DNA from: Hydrangea macrophylla
Taxonomy: Eukaryota > Streptophyta > Magnoliopsida > Cornales > Hydrangeaceae
NCBI GenBank assembly: GCA_033977485.1
Contig: CM066993.1
Coordinates: 67,558,864-67,622,863 of the forward strand
Direction: 5' to 3'
DNA: 64,000 nucleotides
Of the stretch, positions 55,584 to 64,000 are shown piece by piece. The stretch's first letter is position 1. Each line of letters opens with the position of its first letter. The notes under the pieces were generated by a model, which searched no databases, was not told the origin of the DNA, and saw only the letters and a list, made by a program, of their open reading frames with translations. Made by a program: the position numbers and the translations under genes.

Positions 55584-58500
55584 GGCCGTTTGGGTTCCGT
55601 CAGCTCCAGAGGCAAGATGCCCTTTGTCTTAGATGGTGTGCCCGTGAAGCTCTGAACATTCATCTCGGTCGGAATCAGTTCCGACTCAGATTTTTGAAGG
55701 ATCCTCAGCATGATTTGGGGCATGATGTTGATTGTAGATCCCCCATCAATCAATATTCTATTCACGGGGATTCCCTCAATGTGACCCTTTACGTACAACG
55801 GCTTCAGGTGCTGAGACATTTGATAGGTAGGTTTTTCGAAAACCACCTTGACTGGCCCCGCCGGTTTCAGCCCCTCCTCAGTTTGGATCCCTTTCGGCCT
55901 CAAAATGGTTATCTTAGGCCGATCGGTTTGTATATCGGTAGTGTCCACGTTCTTGCTCGTAGCCTCTACCACCTTGGGTCTGACGGTCTCACCACCACCC
56001 CAACATACACTTTCTATTACTGCCGACTCCTTGGTCCGGCCTTCTATTACGTCACCTTCAATGGCCGTTGGCTGATCCGGTTTGGCCATAAATGACATGG
56101 GCAAGGTAAACACCATGTTTGAGGATAGATTTTTCGGGATTGTCCCGAATTGAATCGGTGAATCATCCTCATCTTCATAATCATCAGCCTCCTCCATTGG
56201 ATGGGCCGATGGCTCACACTTTTCTTGTTCAAACAGTTTCTTCAAGCGCTCTGTGGCATGCATTGCCCCTTTGCCCGCTTTCTTGTCGAAAACGGGCTCA
56301 TCTTCTTCCATGGCCGTTATCTGTTTGTCGGCCTTGCGCTGAAGGGACTCTTGAGGAATCTGGACACGGCCTTGCGAGCGCTGCCGTTCCCTCTCGGCCT
56401 GTCTCAGCCTCTGGTACCTCCTCTTCTGAGACTTGCTGTATTGAGGCATCGCTGGAAATTTTGGATGCTCAGCTCTATACCATCTCCCATCACTCACTCT
56501 TGGTGGGAGTATCATTCGGGAGCGAATGTCCGATGCTGCAACCCTTTGTGATGCACTCATCGTGGGTCGTGATCCATATTCCCTTCCTTCCCTATGACTC
56601 AAGCTAGGCATACTGCTTGCTGGCGGCGGCTTTGGCTTCCACTCGGGCTTTGGGCGTCCCTGTTTGGGCAAGGAAAGCCTCTCATGCACGGATCTTCTCG
56701 GGCTGTACTCTCGTCGTTCCTCAACCCTAGGCCTCTTGCTTGGGCTAGAGGCCCCTTTCTTAATATCGGCCTTGCACCTCGGACACAGGCCTTGTTCAAT
56801 CAGCTCTAGTTGGTGTCGTAAATCCGTAATCAAGCTATCTGTAGTTGACCGGGCTCCATCAGCCTTTAGTTCTGCTTCCTTGCGTTCCTGGTATGTCCTC
56901 TGAAGCTCGTGAATAGTCACCTTCGACCTATCAGTTCCTGAAACGGCAATTTGTTTTCCTTCCCTTTGCTTTGGGACTTTCTCGCTGTCGGTCAAGTCTA
57001 TCTTGACCCTTGGCCGTGTCAGCTTAGTCAAATCGGGCACTACCATATTGGTTCCAGTGATCTGTGGGAACGGATTCGCATCAACTCCCATAGCTTTGTC
57101 CGAAAATTTGAACACTCCTTTCTCCACGTTCTCCTGTATCACATTACGAAAAACAACGCAGTTGTTAGTTGAGTGTTTCCAGGAATTATGCCACTTACAA
57201 TATTCCTTATTTTTTATGTCATCGGCCTTGGGTATCCGATGACCTTCACCTAGCTTGATCACTTTTTCAGCCAAGAGGGCGTCAAAAATCTGATCGGCCA
57301 TTGTTATGTCAAATGTGTAATTTTTCCCTGCCTCGAACGTCATTTTTTTAGCAGCAGCGTTATTATTGACCGGTTTGTTCAAGGCATTACACACAATAGG
57401 CCGCTTAGAGATTAGTTCGGCCATGTCGATTTCTGCCTCGAGGTCACAATCTGCTAGATGGACCTCGTAATTGGGATCTTTGTAATACGTTCCCTTAGAA
57501 GAATTCTTCTTTTCCTGTTCATCAAGCAGGATACGCTCGTAACGGGCGGCCCTTGAAGCCAGCTCGAATAAATCACGGAAATCGGTCCCTTCGAACTTTT
57601 TGCGAAGCTCGAAAGACATTCCGCCCATAGCCATCTTTGCGTATTCTTCCTCGGGCAATATTGTCTTACATCTGTACTTAGCCTTCCTGAATCGGGCTAT
57701 ATATGTTTCAACGGTCTCTCCCACTAGTTGGAGCATCCTAGACAGATCTGCCAACAAGATCTCGGGCTCAGTCCTATAAAACTGCCCATGAAACAATTCC
57801 TCCATTACTGGCCAATTTCGTACTGAATTGGCCGGGAGATTGACATACCACAAAAATGCTATGCCCGTGAGCGAATTTGGGAACAACCTTAATTTTAAAG
57901 GGTCACTATTGCCTGCATGGCCGCATTGCACAATGAACCGACCTATGTGCTCTACCGTGGTATGCTCACTTTCCCCATAAAATAGAGTAAAGTTCGGAAC
58001 TTTATACCCTGGTGGGAAATTAACTTGGTCAATTTCAGGCGGGTAAGGCCGTCGGTACGTCGGCCTCTCCATCCTTCTCATGAACGGGCCATACTCTTCA
58101 TGTATGGCCGCCACCAACTCCTCCCTGTTAATAGGCTGCGCAGCAGGTCGGGCACCACCCACAGGGGGTGGTGGTTGCTGTGGGTTGTTATTGGCCTGAC
58201 GAAGCCAAAAATCATCATTATTCCTTTGCCCCCCAGCAGTGTTACCTGGGGGCACTTGTTGGCCGATTACCTCTGGGTTACGGCCTATTGTTGCAATTAC
58301 CTCAGGCTGAGCCCCTGTTACCGGGGTTAGTAGAGGTGGCAACTGTTGATTATTGTTGATCTGGTGGGTCCAAAACCCCCCATTGTTTCTTTGCCCCCCA
58401 GCAGCGCGAACTAGAGGTGGAGTCCGGTCGAACTGGGTTTCAACACGGCCTCCTGTCTGGACAAAACTTGGCGTCGCCGATCCACTGGGATCGGTGACCA

Positions 58501-59074
58501 CCACGCCACTGGCCGTTTCGTTATGTAATTCGGGCTTCTTGCCCGAGAAGTTACCCTCCCTTAGGTTTGGACAGACATAGAGTGGGTCTTTTGGTTTGTC
58601 GGACTCAAGCGGCGTGCCAGAGCCCGATCCCGAGCCTGAGCCTGATCCCAAGGCCTTTTGTTTGTTATTGGCCTCAAGAACGGCGCAAAGCTGTTGTATC
58701 TGAGTAGCCAGGGCGTCCAGCTTCACGTGGGTAACCCTAGTCTCCATGACCAACTCAGACTGTTCCCGGCGTATATCGGCCGTTTGCCTGACCACATTGT
58801 TGAGACCTGCCATTGACCCTATCAAGGTGTTATAGTCCTGCCTCAAAGGATCAACGGTGGCTCTCACGGTTTTCCGAGATCGCTTCGATAGTAACGCCAC
58901 CGTCATCCGGAGAATGACCAGTGCTTTCCTCCGTAGGTGTATCAACGGCCGACTCGTCTTGGCCGTTTTTGCCGATCTGCTTATCCCTCTTTGGCGGCAT
59001 GACTTGACACTATGGGTCCCACCGGGCGTGCCAAAATGTTTGCTAGTAGTTATGCGCGGGCGTGCCAGAACCAA
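55580..59074 (-). CDS. Tat-clade gag plus N-terminal half of protease
   Basis: 1164-codon open frame. It holds a GSGSGSG tract (about 150-160) and two copies of an AGGQRNN..FW..Q.NNN repeat (about 230-300). The capsid (retrotransposon gag) domain covers about 365-520 (FLWYVNLPANSVRNWP, LVGETVETYIARFRKAKYR), and a C/H cluster YCKWHNSWKHSTNNC lies at about 620-635. The protease active site LIDGGSTINIMP is near 1108. The open frame extends into the LTR, but its first 70 residues are probably not native. A better gag start, MPPKRDKQIGKNGQDES at 59000, lies in another phase and stops near 58857, implying a frameshift there. Confidence 0.9.
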   Translation of the reverse strand: MVLARPRITTSKHFGTPGGTHSVKSCRQRGISRSAKTAKTSRPLIHLRRKALVILRMTVALLSKRSRKTVRATVDPLRQDYNTLIGSMAGLNNVVRQTADIRREQSELVMETRVTHVKLDALATQIQQLCAVLEANNKQKALGSGSGSGSGSGTPLESDKPKDPLYVCPNLREGNFSGKKPELHNETASGVVVTDPSGSATPSFVQTGGRVETQFDRTPPLVRAAGGQRNNGGFWTHQINNNQQLPPLLTPVTGAQPEVIATIGRNPEVIGQQVPPGNTAGGQRNNDDFWLRQANNNPQQPPPPVGGARPAAQPINREELVAAIHEEYGPFMRRMERPTYRRPYPPEIDQVNFPPGYKVPNFTLFYGESEHTTVEHIGRFIVQCGHAGNSDPLKLRLFPNSLTGIAFLWYVNLPANSVRNWPVMEELFHGQFYRTEPEILLADLSRMLQLVGETVETYIARFRKAKYRCKTILPEEEYAKMAMGGMSFELRKKFEGTDFRDLFELASRAARYERILLDEQEKKNSSKGTYYKDPNYEVHLADCDLEAEIDMAELISKRPIVCNALNKPVNNNAAAKKMTFEAGKNYTFDITMADQIFDALLAEKVIKLGEGHRIPKADDIKNKEYCKWHNSWKHSTNNCVVFRNVIQENVEKGVFKFSDKAMGVDANPFPQITGTNMVVPDLTKLTRPRVKIDLTDSEKVPKQREGKQIAVSGTDRSKVTIHELQRTYQERKEAELKADGARSTTDSLITDLRHQLELIEQGLCPRCKADIKKGASSPSKRPRVEERREYSPRRSVHERLSLPKQGRPKPEWKPKPPPASSMPSLSHREGREYGSRPTMSASQRVAASDIRSRMILPPRVSDGRWYRAEHPKFPAMPQYSKSQKRRYQRLRQAERERQRSQGRVQIPQESLQRKADKQITAMEEDEPVFDKKAGKGAMHATERLKKLFEQEKCEPSAHPMEEADDYEDEDDSPIQFGTIPKNLSSNMVFTLPMSFMAKPDQPTAIEGDVIEGRTKESAVIESVCWGGGETVRPKVVEATSKNVDTTDIQTDRPKITILRPKGIQTEEGLKPAGPVKVVFEKPTYQMSQHLKPLYVKGHIEGIPVNRILIDGGSTINIMPQIMLRILQKSESELIPTEMNVQSFTGTPSKTKGILPLELTEPKRP
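59011..59036 (-). other. primer binding site region of Tat-clade element
   Basis: The minus strand directly after the 5' LTR reads TTTTGGCACGCCCGGTGG. TGGCACGCCCGGTGGGAC fits the complement of a tRNA 3' end with CCA, but I could not assign the tRNA. CGGGCGTGCCA recurs inside the LTR 34 bp away (59057-59067). Confidence 0.55.
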
Positions 59075-60134
59075 AAGTGGTTCGGTGTGTGCAAACTAAT
59101 TTCCTATATGCTTGAGTCAGTGATACTCAAGGCTTTCAGATCTGACTTCTAAACTAAACAATTGTGTGCGGCGAGTAGGAAAGTACCCTCACCAGAAATC
59201 CCTTGGCAGTACTGAAGCGCACAAGCCAAATAGTGTATGAGTTTACCAAGTAAACAATCACAAACGATTAATAAAATACAGATTTTATTAAGTGTTTGGA
59301 AAATACAACCAAAGAACAGATTCAGAACAGACTGATTGTTCGTAAGAATGAAAACAGTAAAAGAAATTAACAAAGAAAAAGGGTAGACCTATTTGCTATG
59401 CTTGCAGAAAAAAACATAAAAGGTTGGATGCTTTTGAATGCTGTTGAATGCTGTTTTCGAGAGTGACGCGGAGTCCTTTGCTTGAAGGCCTGCCTCTATA
59501 TTTATAGCGGCCTGAACTGTTTCCTATTTGGACTATGATTCCTTCTCTTACGCCCCAAGCTACTGATTGATTGGCTGATTTGAAGGAATCCTTCTATATC
59601 ACCCTCTCCTTCCTTATCCAGAACTTACTTGAATTAATCCCTTTAATTTAGGGATTTGATATCCCAACCCAGCTGGCAAATAACAACTCCTTTCCCAGAC
59701 GGACTCCTGTTTCCAAAAAACTCTCAGAGATGACGTCATCATGCCAGCTGTGAATAGCAACGCCCTGTCCTTCGCCAACCGCCCTTTCCCTGTTGGATGA
59801 ATCGGGCTCATGGCTTCTTCCATGTCCGATCAGTTCTTCAACTTCTTATGATCAATCGGACTAACTCTTCCTTTTATTGATGTCCGATCAGTTATAAATG
59901 TTGCTTTACTTTTCCATCGGGCTCTCAACATGATGAGTTATGTTCTCATAGCCCGATGATGCTTACACTTGCCACATGCTCCCATCGGACTCTCCTCATC
60001 TCCCAACAGTTGTTCCTCCCATCGGGCTTACCCCTTGAGTCCGATGAGTCATCACTACTTGCCCCAGCGTCTCCTTCGCCCAACTTCAACTCCACTCGGG
60101 CTCAAAAATCATTGACGGTTTTTGGGTGCAAACA
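59037..60134 (-). mobile_element. 5' LTR of Tat-clade element
   Basis: 1098 bp, the partner of 47019-48116. TATAAATATA is at 59497-59506 (minus strand) and TGACGTCA at 59731-59738. It drives gag-pol towards lower coordinates. Confidence 0.93.
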
Positions 60135-61744
60135 CTTAGTGTGTTAGGAAGATCCCCTAAAAGATCTAAGTGTTTCTCATCTTTTTGCTATTTTTAAAAA
60201 ATCGCACAAGATCTCTGGACAGAGAGTTGCAGATTCCTGAGTGACGTCTAGTATTTTTCATATTCCCAGAGATCTAACCGTTTAAACCTTGATTTTCTTT
60301 TTGGGTTATAAACTAGACTCACAGAGGCACATCATATCCAAAAATCATTAAGATTCAACCGTTGGAAGTATGATTTTTTATTTTTTTAAGATCTGGTCTG
60401 CTCTCTGTAATTCATAAAAAATTGCTACTGTTTTTGTCTAATCTTATTTATTTTAACTCAAATGGTCTCATAATGTCTTAGGACCCAAATCATACTTTGA
60501 ATAATGATAACTTATCTTAAATCCAGAAGTTAAGTGACCCAAATTGGTGAATAAATCCATGTTTTATTCTTGTTTACATTCACTCATTCATGTACATTTA
60601 ATGCCCATGATTAAAACTAGCTATTGAATAAATTTGGATTTCATGCTTGCTAGATCTAAGCTAGAGAATTAGGATTGATTATTTGATATTATATTATTAT
60701 GTGAAGCATGTGGACTAACCTTTTGTTTTGTAGCACTATCAAGGTATGATTTCTAGGACTCCTCTTTAGTTTATTTTAATTTCTCGATTTTATTGATTTT
60801 TCAATTTCATGCGTGACACCTTAGGCTAGGTCTTATCTTATATGTAAATGTGATTAGAGACTCTTTCTAGGATTTTTTTTTTGTTTGTATGCATTGCACG
60901 TTTAAATATCGCTGCTGGACCCCGGGTGAGTTCTCTTGTTCCCTATTGCATGTCATATTGCCTGCTACTTGGCTTATGTGGCTTTTGAATGATATTTTAT
61001 CAATTGTAATTTTACACCCCTTTAGACATGCTTTTGTGACGTATATCTATACATATATATTAGATGAGGGCACATTTAAATTAATAATTTGATTAGAAGG
61101 ATATTGAGTAGAGGCCTATCGCAAGATAGGATGAGAGAGGGTGTTTTAGTCCGACGGGCTCTTTCCTCTCTCATTCCATAATCCCCGGACCTAGTTAATC
61201 TCTGGTTTCTAAAAGATCAGTTTGCTTTTAAAATGGTTTTTTAATTTTTCCTTTTAAAAATTAAGTGGCGACTCATTTATTTTTTAAATTGATTTTGAAA
61301 AGCTGTGGGTAAAAGAAAGAAAACCTGCGATATCCGCAACCTCCCTTTGTGATTTTAAAAATTACATTGATCTTGCCAGAGATGAAACCCTAACAGTGTT
61401 AAAGTTACGTACGAAAGTCCAGATCTAACCTTCAGATTAAATATATTTACCAAATAATAAAAGTAAACACATCAAGAAATGATAAATTTGTCCGTAAGAT
61501 ATATTTCCTTAAAAGAAAGAGGAGGGAATAAAATATTATTGACTTTAATTAGCTTAAAATAGCCACTTTAAAAAGTTTTTAAACAAAAAATTAAAAGGTC
61601 AACTAACTGTTGTCTAATAGTAGGGAGGTGAGTATTACACAACAAACCTTTGGGGTGGTAAATATAATTTTTGAAATTATGAGAGAGATTCTTGTAATTA
61701 TAACATACCTAAGGGGAGGTCAATGCAATTTACCCTTTTTATTT

Positions 61745-62006
61745 TTATCTTTTAAATACTTACTATATACACTGAAATTAAAAATGCCCCTCCCCTTTAT
61801 AATAATAATAAATAAATAAATAAATAAATATAAAAGAGAAAACTACACACAAACGCATAGAGCCTGTGAATCCAAACCTGCAGGGCCAAATTAATTGTAA
61901 TCACTATAACACTGTTAGGGGCAATTTAGTCAAAGAATTAATACAAGTATGACTTCGTTTGTTTAGGTCATGTTCACTTGTGCAGGTCATGTAAAGGACT
62001 CTCTTC
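61745..62006. other. short intergenic stretch, no gene seen
   Basis: AT-rich with an (AAT/AAAT)n tract near 61800-61830. No feature supported. Confidence 0.4.
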
Positions 62007-62014
62007 ATTTGAAG

Positions 62015-62217
62015 TAGGGGTGTACGCGGTCGGTTTCGGTCGATTTTTTGTGTATTTTAAAACCGACCAATAGGTTCGGTTTCGGTCGGTTTTGCGGTTT
62101 CGGTCGGTTTTTCGGTCGATTTTAGCTTGTATATGTATTTTATAAACCGACCAATCGGTTTTTTGGTCGGTCGGTTTCGGTCGGTTTTCGGTTTTTCGGT
62201 TTTTTTGTTCACCCCTA
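62015..62217. mobile_element. hAT MITE (CGGTCGGTTT-rich)
   Basis: Ends TAGGGGTGTACGCGG and, inverted, TAGGGGTGAACAAAAAAACC. Perfect 8-bp duplications ATTTGAAG at 62007-62014 and 62218-62225. The interior is dominated by TTTCGGTCGGTTT/ACCGACCAATCGG repeats, as in the pair at 19171-19569. Confidence 0.93.
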
Positions 62218-62246
62218 ATTTGAAGGGTAAAAAAACTTTTATGAAT

Positions 62247-62503
62247 TACTACCTCCGTCCCATTTTATGTGTCCATCTTGGGGAGTCCAACTATTTAAGG
62301 GGACAAAAAGAATTTACACCTATTTTTCACAATTGCCCATAATCATTGCACTTTTTTTTTATTATTTTATTTTGGTATTGATTGCAAGGAAGGGTAGTTG
62401 AGGAAACTAAGTAAAATTTATATACTAATTTAGAAAAGTGGACAACAATTTTTGGACATCCTTAAAAGAAAAGATGGACACATAAAATGGGACGGAGGGA
62501 GTA
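62247..62503. mobile_element. Stowaway-like MITE, copy 4 (best preserved ends)
   Basis: TA flanks, ends CTACCTCCGTCCCATTTTAT and ATAAAATGGGACGGAGGGAG, the most complete inverted repeat of the four copies. The family body is conserved (CACAATTGCCCATAATCATT, AGAAAAGTGGACAACAATTT). It lies about 1.36 kb upstream of the CESA start codon. Confidence 0.92.
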
Positions 62504-62871
62504 TTATATACTCCAAATATAAATTTAGCAAAAAAGTCTCTCATTTTAACTTATCAAATTTAAAGAATAATTAGTTATTTATTTATTTTTTATTTTGGTC
62601 AAAAACTCAGATCAAATTCCTACGTTTTATAAGTTTTCAATTTTTTACAAAATTATGTAAAATTTTACATAATTTTTATATAGGGACTTGTCACTAAAAA
62701 AAAAATGTTAGAACCTAATACTTACAAAGTCTGTTTTAAAGAAACTTTTGACTAATATTCCAATATATAAACTAGTTTTTAAAAGTTCCCAAACATCCCC
62801 TTATATATTCTTTACAAATCATTCAACTACTCGGCGATACATTGCATTATGCTAACTCAGACCCGCCCCCA

Positions 62872-62886
62872 CACGTGTCGCACGTG
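62872..62886. promoter_or_regulatory. paired G-box (CACGTG) motifs
   Basis: Two perfect CACGTG palindromes 9 bp apart (CACGTGTCGCACGTGA), about 980 bp upstream of the CESA ATG. G-boxes bind bHLH and bZIP factors. Function here is not shown. Confidence 0.5.
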
Positions 62887-62943
62887 ATAGCTTGCGTCTT
62901 TAGACTCTCAGCTTAATTCTTTGCTGTTTTACAGTTTTCACTT

Positions 62944-62945
<2 letters not shown>

Positions 62946-62975
<30 letters not shown>
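62946..62975. repeat. (CT)n microsatellite upstream of CESA
   Basis: About 15 uninterrupted CT units. A second (CT)n run lies at 63377-63398 in the presumed 5' UTR. Confidence 0.95.
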
Positions 62976-62979
<4 letters not shown>

Positions 62980-63300
62980 GACGCCAACAGTACCACACTG
63001 AAATGAGTCGTGAGAGACAGCCTGCCTAGAGAAGTTCAAATTACCAAAACTACCCATGTTCTAAGAGAACATCAGTACATCACCATTATTGTCAACAACA
63101 CCATTTACGTAATTTTCTTTTTTAAAGAGAAAAAAGATTAATTAAACCAGACCAGAGACCAGACCAAAAAAAAAAAAAAGGTCAAATTACCAAACTACCC
63201 ATCTTCTCCCTCCAGAGACCAGACTAGCTTTTGGCCCTAGCTCCGGTGGGGGCCCACCACCAACACCACCCACAGATTTCGGGCCCCACTAAAAACCCAC

Positions 63301-63564
63301 CCGTTTCTCTGATCATCAATTTGCCAGCCAGATCCATCAACCCCACTTCTGTCCCTTCTGCATTACGCGTTGAAATCTCTCTCTCTCTCTCTCTCTAAAA
63401 AGAACTCCGTGTCTCTGTCGATCTTTTCTTCAACCCCGTGGCATCGATCCACAAACACCACCCTAGTTAAAAACCAGAGACCCACCTCCCCAAATTGGGT
63501 CTCTCAACAAGAAAGGAATCAAATTAGCTTAAAAAGGGTCTCCTTTTGCATTACACATTTCTCA

Positions 63565-63597
<33 letters not shown>

Positions 63598-63863
63598 CAT
63601 ATACTATTTGGTCATTGATTTATAAAATAAATTATTTATATGTGCTGTTAGAATATCGTTTTCGGTCATTCTTTAATGCTGGGTTGGTGTTTTCTTCTGA
63701 TGGGAGTTTAAAGAGAGTGGGGTAAAGAAGAGAAATGCTGTGGTTTTCTTTGCTGGGTACTGAATGATTTGTGTTTAGAAAGTGGGTCTCTCTTGATTTG
63801 AAGGGTTAGGGCTCTCACTCTCTGTGTGTGTGTGAGTGAGTGAGTTTTTTTGGGGGGGTTTTG
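63301..63863 (+). other. presumed 5' UTR of CESA
   Basis: Pyrimidine-rich leader-type sequence with (CT)n at 63377-63398, (ATT)n at 63565-63597 and a short (GT)n before the start codon. The 82-codon frame at 63370-63618 is a microsatellite by-product. A 5' UTR intron is possible but was not identified. Confidence 0.45.
63565..63597. repeat. (ATT)n microsatellite
   Basis: About 11 TAT/ATT units in the CESA leader. Confidence 0.95.
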
Positions 63864-63944
63864 ATGGATACCAAAGGGCGACTGATTGCTGGTTCACACA
63901 ACAGAAATGAGTTTGTTCTCATCAATGCCGATGAGATTGGAAGA
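63864..63944 (+). CDS. CESA: cellulose synthase catalytic subunit, first exon (partial gene)
   Basis: ATG at 63864 opens 27 codons (MDTKGRLIAGSHNRNEFVLI, then NADEIGR), immediately followed by a GTAAGT donor at 63945. This is the conserved N-terminus of the CESA2/5/6/9 group of plant cellulose synthases; CESA1 and CESA3 begin differently. In that group exon 1 ends at this point and the RING-like zinc finger is encoded from exon 2 on. The protein is a membrane glycosyltransferase that polymerises UDP-glucose into beta-1,4-glucan within plasma-membrane rosettes, mostly for primary walls. The rest of the gene lies beyond the window. The subgroup is inferred from 27 residues only. Confidence 0.88.
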
Positions 63945-64000
63945 GTAAGTGCCATAAAAAATTCCATTTTTTTTTATAGCTGCTCTACATTAGGTTTTTT
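63945..64000 (+). other. CESA: start of CESA intron 1
   Basis: Begins with a canonical GTAAGT donor and continues T-rich to the window edge. Phase 0. Confidence 0.8.

Larger units (their letters stand above)
47019..60134 (-). mobile_element. complete young Tat-clade Ty3/Gypsy element with antisense PMD gene
   Basis: 13,116 bp, bounded by 1098-bp LTRs (47019-48116 and 59037-60134) and perfect CTTAG duplications (47014-47018, 60135-60139). Reading the two LTRs side by side gives 3 substitutions and no indel, so the insertion is recent. The minus strand carries gag-protease, RT-RNase H with a second archaeal-type RNase H, and integrase. A dual RNase H is a hallmark of the Tat clade. The 3.4 kb between integrase and the 3' LTR carries an oppositely oriented, spliced plant-mobile-domain gene. 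The element lies within the solo LTR 44938-61338. Confidence 0.93.
44938..61338 (+). mobile_element. 3.3-kb solo LTR (TGTAGACACC type) interrupted by the Tat-clade element
   Basis: Starts TGTAGACACCCCAATTTTGA and ends GCGATATCCGCA. Perfect ACCTC duplications lie at 44933-44937 and 61339-61343. No second TGTAGACACC or second GATATCCGCA was seen inside, so this is one LTR of about 3.28 kb once the nested 47019-60134 element and its duplicated CTTAG are removed. The ending (TTAAGTGGCGACTC, then AAACCTGC) resembles Tat/Ogre-type LTRs. A 383-bp segment with the TATA box is tandemly duplicated (45338-46069). Confidence 0.8.
44888..61735. mobile_element. GGGTAAATTA-type foldback element split by nested LTR insertions
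   Basis: 44888-44937 resumes at 61344. Joined, it aligns with the start of the foldback arm at 13724 (ATTGACCTCC..TGAGGT, then a second ATTACATTGATCTTGCC block). The right end TGCAATTTACCC is the inverse terminus. Flanks TCTTTATTT (44879-44887) and TTTTTATTT (61736-61744) match 8 of 9. Without the insertions it is about 450 bp, decayed and non-coding. It is the oldest layer of this nest. Confidence 0.7.
62504..63300 (+). promoter_or_regulatory. upstream (promoter) region of CESA
   Basis: AT-rich to about 62820, then mixed composition. It includes two CACGTG cores (62872-62877 and 62881-62886) and a (CT)n run at 62946-62975. No TATA box could be assigned with confidence. The pyrimidine-rich sequence from about 63300 is taken as 5' UTR. 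Confidence 0.45.

Noticed and set aside
55585..55600. Programmed -1 frameshift at CCCAAAC in the protease
   Set aside because: The heptamer is not in the required phase relative to the upstream frame, and no clear downstream structure was seen.
63370..63618. 82-codon ORF starting with SLSLSLS
   Set aside because: Generated by (CT)n and (ATT)n microsatellites in the CESA leader.

Overview
This is nuclear DNA of a flowering plant, almost certainly a eudicot. It is AT-rich and packed with plant-type transposable elements: Stowaway, Tourist and hAT MITEs, Tekay/Del-like chromoviral LTR elements and a Tat-clade Ty3/Gypsy element. It ends in the first coding exon of a plant cellulose synthase (CESA6-like). 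The species cannot be named from the sequence. No rRNA or functional tRNA gene and no prokaryotic operon was recognised.

Layout. 1-7.4 kb: AT-rich intergenic DNA with a Tourist-like element (197-937), Stowaway MITEs (1298, 3619, 5789), a 9-bp-TSD MITE (1851) and foldback MITEs. 7.4-11.2 kb: two solo LTRs (7404-8556, 8737-11190). 11.2-20.5 kb: MITEs, a 1.43-kb foldback element with a perfect 9-bp target duplication (13724-15154), a MULE-like GC-rich island (about 15.65-17.15 kb), a SINE, and two hAT MITEs sharing one target sequence. 20.6-44.7 kb: LTR elements nested in one another. They are a 2.2-kb solo LTR (20637-22864), a non-coding LARD-like element (from 23443), a Tekay/Del-like chromovirus on the minus strand (26681-38450, TSD AGATG) with another LTR nested in its own left LTR, and two further partial LTRs. 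44.9-61.7 kb: a nest three levels deep. A foldback element (44888-61735) carries a 3.3-kb solo LTR (44938-61338, TSD ACCTC). That LTR carries a complete, very young 13.1-kb Tat-clade element (47019-60134, TSD CTTAG; 3 differences between its 1098-bp LTRs). 62.0-64.0 kb: a hAT MITE and a Stowaway MITE, then the upstream region, 5' UTR and first exon of CESA (63864-63944).

How the parts work together. The Tat-clade element runs gag, protease, RT, RNase H, a second RNase H and integrase on the minus strand. Between integrase and its 3' LTR lies an oppositely oriented, intron-containing gene for a plant mobile domain (PMD) protein. This gene has its own TATA box and converges tail-to-tail on integrase. 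Both the gag-pol frame and the PMD exon 1 carry frame breaks although the LTRs are almost identical, which suggests a copy mobilised in trans. The chromovirus has a tRNA-iMet primer site, a polypurine tract and a chromodomain but is inactivated by several stops. Its LTR and the other Tekay-like LTRs share one architecture built from unrelated sequence: clustered short palindromes, a minisatellite, then a stem-loop whose stem is kept while its bases change. LTR-derived sequence makes up roughly two thirds of the window. The only host gene supported is CESA.
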